A stretch of 64,000 nucleotides of DNA from Pyxicephalus adspersus. Taxonomy: Eukaryota; Chordata; Amphibia; Anura; Pyxicephalidae. The notes beneath the pieces are model-generated. The model was not told where the DNA came from, made no database searches, and saw only the letters and a list, made by a program, of their open reading frames with translations. The translations under genes and the position numbers were made by a program. Below, piece by piece: positions 1 to 12,548 of this stretch (positions are counted from its first letter, which is position 1; the number at the start of each line of letters is the position of its first letter). Location of the stretch: positions 46,554,437 to 46,618,436 of the forward strand of contig NC_092862.1 in the NCBI RefSeq assembly GCF_032062135.1, read 5' to 3'.

Positions 1-3000
1 CTTTCCATACAGTGCCACTGCACATGCTGAAGCATGGAAGAACCCTGTGTTAAAACAGAGCTAAACAGATGTGAATCACCCTGGGCTCTTGGAATACCAT
101 GCAAAGTATGCACAGCATATTTGAACATTATGACATTATCTTCCAAAGTGCCCTTTTCTAGAAATATAATGTTTTTGCGCACCCCGGTTGGTTTATCTCT
201 GCTGATGCCATCTTATCCTGGTCTTCATGAGGGTCCAATGTCTTAAGCCATCTCTACTGATTTGCCAGGAATGACATAACTCCTGTGCATGTGAACGGGA
301 TTTACCCACAACATGCCAAGACAGTACTTTGAGCTGTAAGTGCACATTTACGAACAAATGTTACCAGATGGGGAGGGATACAGAGTCTTCTCTGTCATAA
401 AAAACACCTACAAACAAACAAGTACTGGTACACACATTTGTCCCATAAAAAGAAAAAATAATGAAATTATTTGCAATTATTTATGTATGTAAAATATATA
501 GGCAAAAAATTGACCAAAAAACTAGTATGATTTTAAAAATGCTATGTATAAATTCTTGTAGTTGTATATTATAAATTTAATCTGCCCACACGCTGTTTGA
601 ATAAAAGTTTCTTGATCATTAAGTGATTTTATTGTAGCACTTGGCAAGCTTGGCAGGAAAGTCCTGAATATAACACATACAATCTATTCAGTAACACAAT
701 GTATATAGAGAAAGCAACAAGGATTTTTCAGTCTACCATGAGCTCTTCTACTGAAGTTTGCACTGCACCGAACATACATAATAAAGAAAACACAATATCA
801 AAATAAAATATAACTAGAAATATTATTTTCTATGCCATAAGAGAGAGTAGAAATTTGTGTGATCGCCTTCACATGCACTTTGTGTTTCCAGCTAGGACTA
901 CAAATATTTCATCTATCAAATTGTTTAGCTGCCAGTGAGATAATGGCACACAGATCCCTGCAGTGTTACAGGCTGTTGTCAAGTTGTAATGAGCTAGGTC
1001 CATGAAGCAGCTGTTTCACACAAGGGTTGCTTTGTCCCACAAAGGCCTGGATCAGTTTACTGGGAGTGGCCAGACCTCATGTTAGCGGCAGCAGCAGTTC
1101 AAGCAAAATACTTGCAATACAATTACCATTTTCTTAGCTAGCGACTCCCTAGTAAAATAAACTCAGAGATGATGTTTGACAGCCAGACTGATAACAATCT
1201 GAGTCTGTTATACTGCATAGGCTAGATGGATGCTTCCAGCAAAAGTAGAAACACTAAGGGCTTTTTGTTACTTAGTATATATAAGGAAAAACTAAAATAA
1301 CCTAAAATAACCTGATAACCTAGCATAGCAAAACCTTAAAAGCCTACTAAATCAGAAGGAAAAAAAAAATATTTATATGAAAAGTGTTCAAATACAATCA
1401 ATCAAACCATCATACTAAAATAGAACAACTGCACTTAACATTTATTTAGGATCATTTTTATCACTTTGACAGATACCTTGCCTTATATTAGCTGTCTCCC
1501 CTGAAATAGGTCCAAAGGCCTAAATTAAAGCTAAAATAATTTGTTTTGGATGGAGGGAAATATCTAAAATTCCTCCTATTTCTTGCTGGTGGTCCCACTC
1601 TCACTTTCTACCCAGTAGCACTAGGACAGGAAATGTGGGGAGCAGTTATCCCCAGGACATGAAGGTACAGACAAAAAATAGAATGATTGCCAGATGATTG
1701 CCAATAGAATGATTGCCAGAATTTGTAAACCTTTCTCCTTATTCTCCAAATATAGTTTTGTTTTTGTCCATGCTCTTATTAGAGAAATTTTTTATCAATT
1801 TCCATTCTGAAAGTGAGAGGATGACCTCCCAATAGGTACACAGTGAAAAGTGCAGGTACACACTCCAGGTACAAGTGAAAACTTGGCAGAGGCTTTACCC
1901 TTTACTCAATTTTAAAAGTTTTAGCTGGAGGTTGGCCCATCAACAAATGTTCAAAAACTACAGCACGCCCCCAAAGGTCTTGGTGTCAGTTTTGAATCTG
2001 CACTCCCCACATCCAGAACATCTATGGGTTCTGCTGCTCACACCAGCACAACATTTCTAAGATATTCCCCTTCCTATCCCCAGAGACCAAAGGAATCCTG
2101 GTACATGTCCCCCCCTAATCTCCAATAACTGGAACATACTCTTGCCTGTTATTTTACTAACTGGATTCTATGATGAATTCTGCAGCAAAAGAAACATATC
2201 TAACTTTCTTGCTATCTCATTTCTCCTATCTAATTTTATCTATATAAATTACTTCATGGTATCTTCCCCACCAATATTTCCAACCTTACAGATAAATATA
2301 TCCATTGCCACCTTCTCTACATCTCCAATGACTTACTAATGACTTCCTCACTCATAACCCCTTTATGCACATGGCTCCAAGACTTCTCTAGGACTGGACT
2401 TAATCTCTGGAATTCACTCCCCTGTCCCTTTAGGCTTGCTTCTACCCTTACCACATTTGTGTACGTAGCCTTATTGCATAAAATTTTGTTCCCGAAAAAC
2501 TAGATGTAAAATAATACATCAAATAGCTTTCAAATGTTTTCACCTTTTTACCAAAGTTTATCAAAGTTTTTGCAAAATTTATAAAAAAATAAAAAACATT
2601 TTTTCTAGTTTTTTAAAATTTTGCACATTTTCTTGTTGAATGCTTAGAAAGCAACAAACAAAACAAATGGAAATAAAGATAATACATATTTATGGTAAAA
2701 CATAATAGCTCAGGTTTAAATGTAAGAAAGGAAGGAGTTAATTCAGAGTTTAGAGGTCCGATTAAGGTTAACTAAGAAGGATAGGAGCACATTTTATTAA
2801 AAAAGAATAAACACCTTACAGGGTTTTATACATGATGTCATCTGCACTAAATCATGAATATGATCTATAAATGAATGAAACAGTGACTACAATGAAGGCA
2901 TTCATTGTATTTTCTTAATGACACTTGCAGACTATCTGTGGGTGCATGTGATTGTGCGCCTACAGTCTTGTATTCATGTCGTTGAAGTCCTACTCTGACA

Positions 3001-4678
3001 CAGTTCATATTTATTATGTTAAAAAAATCTATTTTAGATTATGTATGTGTGTTTTGTACATTGACCATGGGTAGCCCATTCATTTAGAACTGGACAGTGC
3101 ACCCTGGAGCCCCACAAACCCTTTTACGCAGCACAGTTTTTGTTTATCTGTCATTGTGCACTGACCACTACTGTGCATTGTGTTGTGGTGTCATCCAAAT
3201 TAATTAGGACAGCAACACATCATTGTGCAGTAAAACATGCATTTTGTTGAGTACTTTTTTAACACTTATCTAAATGGTGTGTCATATTAAAGTCAAAATA
3301 TCCACCATGCTCTAATTGATTTGCCATGCCAGTATAAAATCTAGGAACAGAAACATGTTTTAAAATACTTACCTGAAATAGTAAAAACCGATTACTTGCA
3401 CTTTGAAGGGGAACCAGCACTGGTAGTGTGCTATACTTGGGCTATGTACATACATGCAATAATTGTTAGTGGAAAGGATCTTTCACAATCTTTTCCAATG
3501 TCAAAAGACTGCACAATGAATGAACGAGTGCTGTACATACAGCACCGTTCTGCTCTATGGAGAGGGGAGAACGACGGAGTGGCTCCCCCTGTGCTCTCTT
3601 CCTCCTTCACTTCCATTACAATCGCTCGTCGTTTGACGTCTGTGGATCTGCCAGGACGGTTGTTCGGACGATGGACGATGAGCACTGTACATTATTATCG
3701 GACGAAAACCATTAGTTATCCCACATCCAGAAGAGATTTTTGCTTTGATATATAGAGAACAGGAGGTAAACTTCAGATTTTAAACAAAGCCAACTTTTAT
3801 TTCTCACATGTATAGCTCCTTTAAACAAGATATGACCTTATAACGCATATTTGCTGCTACCACTGATACTGTACTGTGAAATGGGAGAATTGTGTTTTTT
3901 AACATAGATATCATAAGAATCATTTCTTTAATACATCTTATATGAACTGGTAGATGTTTTTTTGGTTACACGTTATATCAGTATTATAAATAATATAGAT
4001 CATGTTCTTCCATGTTCTTTTCACAAATGACACATCATAAATAACAATGTAAAGAATAAAAACGTATTATGCTGTGTGGGGCCAAAGGTCATTTTGTTAA
4101 TTTCTGTTTCATTTTCAACAAGAAGCTTCTTAGCTTGCCCTAATACCTGTTTGCTTGTGTAATGATTCACACAGTCTTACACTTCTCCACATTCAATATG
4201 TTGGAGGATACAGAAATTTGATTTATACCAGTAGAGGCTTTCTGATTTACAATTATTATTATGTATTTTGTTGCACCTAGTTATTCATTATCATTCATTT
4301 ATTAAAAGCTGCTGACAGATGTGAAGTGCAGACACCAAAAGGTACCACATAACTAAAGCAGCTTTCCGCATCACCAGAGTGTCACTGAGTGAAGTGAATA
4401 CTGAACATCCAGAGCAGTCAGGCACTTGAGACAAGCAGGAGGTACTAAGGCTTGTGTTTTATGCTTATGCCCATGCATAGTGATGGAAGATCCACAGTGC
4501 ATTGTGGTGGCATTACTTTAATAACTACCTAGTGGTGCCATTCACTTGATGTGAACTAAAAATAAAAACATGTATAACCCAACACAACACTAAATGTGAT
4601 TTTGGCCCAATCAAAGCTGTAGGTAGATACATCATAGTTGTGGTGAAAAAAGTAGTGATCATAACGCCAAGCACTTAC
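1..4678 (-). other. dlgap1: Part of dlgap1 intron, downstream of exon 4679-5103
   Basis: AT-rich intron sequence running off the left edge. The following exons, which should encode the rest of GH1 and the C-terminal PDZ ligand, were not found here. Apart from the MITE copy near 3438-3717, I see only AT-rich sequence and short imperfect tandems (for example 'gaatgattgcca' near 1680-1720). GTGCATTGTG-type motifs at 3170-3230 and 4495-4510 may be repeat remnants. Confidence 0.8.
3438..3717 (+). mobile_element. Harbinger-like MITE, decayed copy
   Basis: Same family as the MITE at 39825-40164: shared 'gcaataattgt', 'ggaaaggatctttca', 'tgaacgagtgctgtac' and 'ctatggagagggga' in the same order. The right terminus is eroded. 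The 119-codon open frame across it is a by-product of the repeat, since the other copy does not keep the frame. Confidence 0.6.
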
Positions 4679-5103
4679 TAGGATCAGGCAGATCGTTCTC
4701 GTGCTCTTCTCTTTCCATTTGTTGGCACCATCCCTCCATCCTATCTTTTTCTGCCTGCAGAAGCTTTAAAAACCAATGTCCATCTCTGTGACAAACTGAC
4801 CTATGGACTGCTTCCAATGGATCTTCTGTAATGGAATCAATCCAAGGGTCTGGAGGAGGTAGTATGGAAGGATCAAAATCAGCATCAAAGTCCTCCTCCA
4901 CCGCGCAGGCATGGTAATGATTGCCTGAGCCCTGGATGCTGACTGTGGAGGTACAAGCATCACGGGAATACTGCTTGGTCAGTGGCCGACTATATTGGAA
5001 TTCCTGTTCAGCCAGTTCCACTGGACATTCAAAATGCTCCCTGAGGTCCAGATCTGCTTGCACAGCAGCAGTAACACTGTTTGATCGGGTCAGTCTACGC
5101 AAC
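4679..5103 (-). CDS. dlgap1: dlgap1 internal coding exon (start of GH1 domain)
   Basis: Coding exon of a DLGAP/SAPAP/GKAP scaffold protein, which links PSD-95-type proteins to Shank in the postsynaptic density. About 141 codons are open. The first part reads RLTRSNSVTAAVQADLDL, the middle has STVSIQGSGNHYHACA and the acidic-to-proline run DPSILPPPDPWIDSITED, and the end has DGHWFLKLLQAEKDRMEGW, which begins the helical GH1 domain. Splice signals agree: a pyrimidine-rich acceptor ending ACAG at 5104-5106 and a GTAAGT donor at 4673-4678. The exon starts with one base that completes a codon begun by the 92-bp exon at 19708-19799, and ends one base into the next codon. The acidic/PPPDPW segment and the GH1 start fit DLGAP1 better than the DLGAP2, 3 or 4 sequences I remember. 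The last residues (NDLPDP) differ slightly from the usual NNLPED. Family is near certain; paralog is likely. Confidence 0.92.
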
Positions 5104-8100
5104 CTGTAATAAATGGAAAAAGGAAACTAATAATTCAGCAATGATCAAAAAAATTCAGATTTTAGTATATACACCTAAAATCAGTACACATTCAAATATG
5201 TTTACACCTGCATTTAAATTAAGTGGTAGAACATCTCAAACCCAATTCCAGATGTTTCTTTTCTTCCTATTTGTCTCTATTTTTTAAATTAGCTTTGGAG
5301 TATTAAAACTAGCACATGAATTTAGTTAGGACTCTAGTCAGGGCAAGTCAGGTTGTACAAGTTTATGTTCATCCCATAAGTTTGGGAGTTTTTGCATTTG
5401 TTTACTGACTTCAGTTTATCACTGTGTTTTATTCATCAGTGTCATGTATACACAAAATCACCTCTTTCCATTTTTAATAACTCCACACCCCATTATATTC
5501 CCCTTTACTATTGCTCTGCTAAATTTCAATCTTTATTGCTCTATCTACATGTCTTCTTTAACCTCCTTAAGCAGAAGTGTTAAACCGTATTTATCACCAA
5601 TAGATTACCAAATATATAGCCTCCCTGCCACAATGTCAAAAATCCTCACCATCATTACCACCACCAACAAACCAGTATAATGCAAATCATTTCAATAGTT
5701 TGGTTTTACTTTGATCAAAATATATTACAGAAAAACTACAATCATTTATTATATTAATTTATATAATAATGTCACAGGTTAATAAGGGCAGATCACTGAT
5801 GTTAGGGGAATCACATCTTGTACACATACAGTGGATACTGTACAGCGATGTAATAAAAATTAGCTAACAAAGTTGGGATTATTGGGCTGTATTAGGATTG
5901 AATGTTTCTGTCCAAAGAGCAACACTAGTCATAGGAATCCCACACTCAATGCAAAACAAAAAAAGTTGGTTTTACATACACTTTAAGGGTAAGCTATCTA
6001 AGTGCTGAGCCAAATACTAAATAGAGCTTTCCTCAAGTTTATGTAGGGTTCCATATTAGGTTCTTTACTTCACCAAACATACTGCTAGGTTAAATGGACC
6101 TGCAATGTGTGTAAAAGAGGTGGGTTCTTTAAAAGGCACATTTCTTTGGGAACAGGGATCAAACTAGATAGACCAATGCTTTATTGTGACTTCAATGTGT
6201 TTACTTCCACTCATCCTGGTAATAAATGAAGGTACCCTGACTAGTCCTGCTGTAGTAGTTGACTTTGCAGTCTGTTTGGCCAGACAGAATTACTATAAAG
6301 GTGGCTCATTTACAGCAAATAAACATCAGCATTATCTGAACAGTCATAAAGTTTATGTACATATTTAGATAATGAAGTCTCAAGGAATAGAATAACTCGC
6401 TACACAGCACTTAGACATCTATCCTCCTGCTCCTCCTGAATGAAAGGGCAATGCACATTATGACTAGATTTTACTAGCAATTGTTAATATTTTGGCACCA
6501 TATAAATACATGACAATATTAATAGAAATAATACTGATAATGCTTAGGTGATCATACAAACACCTAATCAAAGTAGACACAGAAGTCAATAGTCGGGAAA
6601 AGTTAGAAGATCTGTTGGTTTTTATATTAAACACTCATTTTTGTTGCTGTCTTTGTTGAAAACCTTCCTTCCTACATTCTTTCTCAGGTGGTGCCAGTCA
6701 TCAGGGCTGGAAACTAAATCACCTCATTAGGGATCAGCAATAAAAATCCATCAAGCCTGTTGTTTGTGATCACATTGGGGATATTTTCCTTTACCACCTG
6801 CCCCCACGTTATCCATCCCAGGAATGAGGGATTGGTTACATTCTGAATAGGAAGGTGCTGACATCAATAAAAACATGTCAGATACTCTAGCCCCTCTAAG
6901 CTCTACCGTGGTTTCGTCTGTTTTCCAAATAGGAGGGATTACTTCTGAAGTTCATTTAAGTCTAACTTACTTTCCAGCATATCAGCTTTCTTGCTATGAT
7001 TGATGTTGTTTTATTTATTTCGGCACTTTTTACATGGTGCTGACATCTTCTGCATCCTTTTACTGTCAACCTGTCAAGAAGCTTACAATCTACTGTAGTC
7101 ATGTGTATGTACCATTTGTAAGCACTTGGTTTGCACTTTCACTGTATAATAAGGACATACTAGCTCTTAGTATACTATACTGTTTTTTTTAGTTTGGAGA
7201 GAAATGGTTGTTGTTGCCACAAATTCTGAGACGAGGCTTTGATAACATGTTTACTGTGATCTACTTTTACCGTTGAGACCTCAAGCTCTGGTGTAGTAAT
7301 ATTTACTGGTTGAATGGGAGTTTTATGATTTCTACATTTCACCTTTGTTTTTTCCTTGTCATAAATAAGGTGGCACCCTTTAATGACTGCATTCTTTTAT
7401 TACACCATACATGTGAAGCTCCAGCAAGTTATTGAAAGTAGATCAAATATTTGCTATTCAAGCCTGAACCTGCTCAGTGTAATACAAACAGCATTCTCTA
7501 AACCGCAAGCGTTACAGAATGTGCTCAGCACTTATCAGTATTTCACTCCCCTTGTGCTCAAAGTTTTTCAAATGTATCAAACAATTCTGGCTGGATAGGG
7601 AACATTCACAAGATGTGACATCACAACTGTCTACACCAGTTACAAGTGTGCAGTGTTTGCATTCCTCTATTGATAACACAGGGCTTTCACTAACAGATAA
7701 ATCCATTTAAACATCTTTGAAGGCGTGGGAACACAGGCATAGGCAATCCACATGCTTCAATGTAACCTGACCCATTGCTTTCAAAAGCTGTAGCTTGTTA
7801 AAGTGACAGCGCTCTAAAGCTGTCAAGTCAATGTGGTTACAAAACATACAGATCGGATTTAATGCAGAAAATGTTACTTTAGAGAAACCGGTATTCTATG
7901 CAGGAATACCAGTGTTATTGTAAATCACTACATGATATTTTTTATCAGTAAGTAATAGGGAAATAGAATATGGGAATTATTGTATTGACCAATATTTAAA
8001 AAAAAGGAAGAATGTGAATGCACATCTGACTTATACCTAGGTGTTTACTAAAAGTAAAGTTGGACAAGACTTCTTTAGTTTTATTACTATATTTAGTATA

Positions 8101-8116
8101 GGGCAAATCAGTTTAG

Positions 8117-8130
8117 CCACTAGAGGGAGC
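8117..8130 (+). promoter_or_regulatory. CTCF-like motif
   Basis: CCACTAGAGGGAGC matches the CTCF core CCASYAGRKGGCRS at 13 of 14 positions. Confidence 0.35.
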
Positions 8131-9990
8131 TTTACCTGGCTTGGTGCAGTTTATCAGTCTCTCTTTAACAAATTTTGAGATATGCAGGCTGATTTATTCG
8201 ATAGATAAGTTATCCAAAACAGAAGTCATCCAATACAGATACATAGAACAAAAATAAAAAAATGAACTGCCCTGAGTAAAATTAAATACAAAAATAAATA
8301 CAACTCTGTTTGTTGAGTGACTTAGTCTGGGTAATAAGCTGTACTCACACTTGCAACCCCTCTTTGTTTTTTGTTGGCACTTATTTTTGAGTGCATGGCT
8401 GCGTGCAATATGTGTCTATTTATTGTGCTTTCTTTGCAGGTTACTAGAGTATGGCTAGTGCCCTTCTTGGTTGGCGTTCATTTGTTTAACAACCAGTACA
8501 TCTGCTTTACTGTCACATGTTTATTGCTATCGATTGTGTTTTCATTCACCTGGTGTTGTAGGGGGTTTCTAGAATCATGTTTCATTTACACCCTCACAAC
8601 AGGACTTGATATTTATGTGGTGTAAGGTATGGTAATCCTAAAGTCCTGGTATATCTTGGTGATGCCATGTTTCTTATGTAGGTTATGACTGGTTTGTGTT
8701 CCCAAATAAATTTATTTTTTTTTCACCATCACTCGATGAAGGGTTTCTGCATTGCCACTTTTCCTTGTGACTGTTAAATGTTTTTTTTATCTATTAGCAA
8801 CAGAATGTGCCAGTGAGTATGTTTAACAACGTGTTGTCACAATAATGCCAACTCTAAACACCTTTTGTATATTATAGTATACCTTTAAGTGCGCCTGGAT
8901 CAACATTTTTTTTAAATTTAGAATTCTATGCACAGTGTCTGGGCCAGTGAAATTGTTGAATTTAGCAAACAGACAGGGGTCTATTATTTTCAGTGGATTT
9001 TAGTACATTCACATACTTTACTAAAGTTCTGGTGATGCCCCAATATATAGGGTTGGGTGGAAATTAAAACTTTTAATGTTATAACTAATTTTGAAGTCTG
9101 CAGAACTTTAAAAAAAGGTTGGGTTGACGTATTAGGTTTATTTATTGTCATAGTGCTTTATGTTTTTGCTCTGGAATGGATTGGGATTAGGAAAGTATTA
9201 GTGCATTGGTGCACACTGTAACCTTTCATTTTAATTTTTTTTTTTTATTTGGTATTCAAGGTTTGGTTTTTTGACTTTTGACTAGTTATCAACAATATTA
9301 AATAAACAATATATTATATGAAAATGTGCTTATCTCTTTACCAACTAAAATCTGTACTTATCTGCACTGGACCTTGTTCTCGAACTCCATTGCACTTCCA
9401 TTCCACTAGCGAACTTCTAATGACACAAAACACACTTCTGCCCTTTCAGAGAACTTTACAACTGTTGCATTAACTGCCTATTTAATCACACTCTTTACTG
9501 CTACTAATCTTATTTCCTCCTGTACACATAGTTCTTTCTCCTATTTTCCGTATTGTCTTTTTCTTACAACATTTCTTTTGTAAAGCCTTTATTCCTTTTA
9601 TTAGCTATTATGTTGTATATAATGTTTACTTTATTATAGGTCTGTTTAATTTTCTTTGATACATATCCTGCTGCATTTACCATTTCCACATGTTGCCATT
9701 TCCAACTCTAATTGAAGAATCATCTTCCATTGAAAGGAATCCTTTGATCCTCAGCCCAGGGTTCTTTCTACTGTTTATAAATTAGACAATAGTACTTTCT
9801 GATATACTAGGGAAGGGAGACTTGCTTCAGCAGCCATGAGATGTACACAATTAATCCTGGTATTCAATTATTTTGTAAGATTCCTATATATAATTTTATT
9901 TGTATTATCATCAATACTGTTTTATTATCACTAATATTATTATGTTATTTATGTAGAACGTTTAAACACATTTACACTAAAGTAAGCATC

Positions 9991-10538
9991 ATCTAGATCA
10001 GTTTTTCTCAATCTATTTACTCCTTAAGAACCCCCAGAATAATGCTCATGTCTTGAAGAGCCCCTGGCTGTGCCCATATGAGGACAATGGAAAAATATGT
10101 CCTACATTGGTGACCAGTGAAAAGAATGTCCCCCTTACAGACAGCTAAAAAGAACTGCAGTTTATGTGGTCAAGGGTTAGGAAATGGTCTCTATTTAGTG
10201 AAAAGAAAACACGCTTTACAAATCAGTTTTATTGTCATAATTATAAGCACATGTATGCTGACATTGTTACAGTATTAAAATTGTCATGATCTGTACCTCT
10301 TCATTATGTTGTGGATATATGTGTTTATTTGTTTATTGTTTTTATAAAAAAATTTACCACATTTAACCATTTACCACACAAGAACTTCAGTATCATGCTA
10401 CTGACTTGCATTGGACACAAAAACTTGAGGTCTCTATCACATGGAAAGTCAATCAGCCACAGCTCAAGGAACACCTAGTAACCCCTGGAGGAATCTTAAG
10501 AGTTCCTCTGACCCTTGTCAGAAATCACTGATCTAGGT
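9991..10538. mobile_element. hAT-type non-autonomous DNA element with 8-bp TSD
   Basis: The element at 9999-10530 begins CAGTTTTTCTCAA and ends TCAGAAATCACTG, giving imperfect terminal inverted repeats that start CAG/CTG as in hAT elements. It is flanked by ATCTAGAT on the left (9991-9998) and ATCTAGGT on the right (10531-10538), a 7-of-8 match to the 8-bp duplication hAT transposases make. The interior has no transposase-like frame. A related, more decayed copy lies at 58612-58852. Confidence 0.72.
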
Positions 10539-11399
10539 AATAAAATTATTAGCTGCTAAAAATGTTACAGTTTAAAGAAATTTATAGTTCACCTTCACAA
10601 TTGTACACACAACCTTAAAACCGAGGGAAAGACTCATCACCTTAACTTTTCCTGACTGTGTGCTGTGTTAATGCAGAGCCATAGGGAGATTCAAGAAGAG
10701 AGCTTCTGCTATTAAATCTAGAAAAGAATAGTATGCCACCATGGTGACACCTGAATTGAGGATGGCCATTTATTAAATATTTAGATATAAAAACGCCTAA
10801 AGAAAAGGATATGTTATGCTATAAAAAGTATTGCATGCTACAGTTTTAATGCATTGACTATACAAAAGATTACCCTTGTTTGGAGCTTTGCTCCACTGTA
10901 GGAACATTTACAAAATACCTGTGCTTTAATGGAAACCTGTTGAATACATAATGGTAGTGCCAATGATAAATTATTTTAATATGTTGTTCCGTCGATGGTA
11001 AAGAACGTATTGATCTGCTTTTTTTTATATATTCCTTTATATGAATATGTAAGCCATTCCAGGTCAATAAGAATCCTGTATTGAATTCTGGAAGTCTTAC
11101 CAGGCCATGGATACTGATAGACTACTACCACCAATGTGCTTGTGGTAGTGTTACTCTTGGTTCTAATGCTCCTAGCTGGGTGAGGGGGCTTACTGTGGAA
11201 GGACTGCAGCAAGCAGTGGAAAAGAACATTTTTGCTAAGACAAGGCAAAGCAAACATTTTTTTAAGCAACTGTAGTAAGATGCCAATTAGATCCGGTGCA
11301 TGGGGGGTGCTCCCCAGCTTGTGATACCCAAATATCTTGTTATGAAAACTAATTAATTTACAGATACATCCTTGTATATTGGGACCTTGATTTTAAATA

Positions 11400-11840
11400 T
11401 TCTAGTGAAAGAGTTAATGAAGATATGACAAGCGCCAACGTGCTTGTCCTGGATCCCTCGCTCCATCTGTGCAGCTATTGTTACTTCAAATGAAAGTTCT
11501 GCTATCAAGCCAACAATGATCTCTTTCATGTCTTTGAAGATGCTTTAGTCACCTGAATGTCAGTGCGAATAATCCGTGTGTGTGTGCTTACATACTGCTG
11601 CCCTAAAACACCAGTGAACAGCAAACTCTCAAATATGAAAAGAGTTACCGTAATTTAGTAGTAATCACCTTTTGTTCCAAATGTGAGACATCAAATGCTA
11701 AACATATTGAATGCGATGACTCGCTTAATGCTTTTGTTGTTATCCAGATTTAGCAATCTGAGTCATCCTGCTTCTTGCATGATTTCACATAAATAAAGCA
11801 AGACAGCAGGATTTTAATTAATTAGGTCGGGCACCATAAA
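11400..11840. promoter_or_regulatory. Non-repetitive block, candidate intronic enhancer
   Basis: Complex, non-repetitive sequence with closely spaced motifs: SOX-like CTTTTGTTGTTAT, AP-1-like TGAGTCATC, a homeodomain-type TTTTAATTAATTAGG, and 'atgatttcac'. The look is that of a conserved noncoding element, but conservation cannot be judged from one sequence. Confidence 0.25.
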
Positions 11841-12206
11841 TACCTATAGGAACAAGATGAAAATTGCAAAGTAGAGCAACCAATTTTAACCAATCAAAAG
11901 TTAACTTTCACTAATCTGAGTAAAAATAATATGCAATGGTTTACTGAATTTAAAATGGCAACCTTGTCTTTTTTGTTTTTCTCCTAGACTTACTGATAAC
12001 ATTATTTCAAATTATTATGTATTTGTCCTGTAATGCATGGTGTAAAACAATGGAACAAGAAATATATTTTAGGATTTTAAAGAATATTAAATGATTTTTA
12101 AACATATTCAGTCTAAAATGTGTGCTTTACACAGTCTATAGTTTTTGTTTCAAATTTTTTATATTATGAATGATATATGATATATTATTAGAATGATATA
12201 AGATGG

Positions 12207-12511
12207 ATATCATTATTAGTATTTTTATAGCACCAATATATTATGTAGCGCTGTACATTAAATAAGGGTCACAAATGGCAGACAGATACAGACAGTGACA
12301 CAGGAGGAAGAGCTTACAATCTAAGAGATGTATAATATGCAGTATCTCCACTCTATTGTGTGCTACTTCCCCAACCTTCTAGATTGTAAACTCCTTGGGG
12401 CAGGGTTCTCTCCTCCTGTGTCACTTTCTGTATTTGTCCGTCATTTGCAACCCCTATTTAATGTACAGCACTGCGTAACATGTTGGCGCTATATAAATAG
12501 TGATTATCATT

Positions 12512-12548
<37 letters not shown>
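12207..12548. repeat. Inverted repeat of two (TAA)n-tailed units
   Basis: 12207-12325 and 12375-12510 are inverted copies of each other. The left arm reads 'tagcgctgtacattaaata' and 'gtcacaaatggcagacaga'; the right arm reads the reverse complement, ending 'cagcactgcgtaacatgttg' then 'gcgctatataaata', followed by (TAA)n to 12548. The spacer is about 50 bp. Single copies of the same unit occur at 15130-15241, 27440-27545, 36772-36935, 43553-43709 and 63829-64000. Confidence 0.75.

Noticed and set aside
3396..3755. 119-codon plus-strand frame
   Set aside because: It falls within a Harbinger-like MITE copy, and the related copy at 39825-40164 does not preserve the frame.
4659..4678. Extension of the dlgap1 frame past the donor to a stop at 4659
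   Set aside because: The frame passes through a consensus GTAAGT donor, and the extra residues (SKCLAL) do not match the family.
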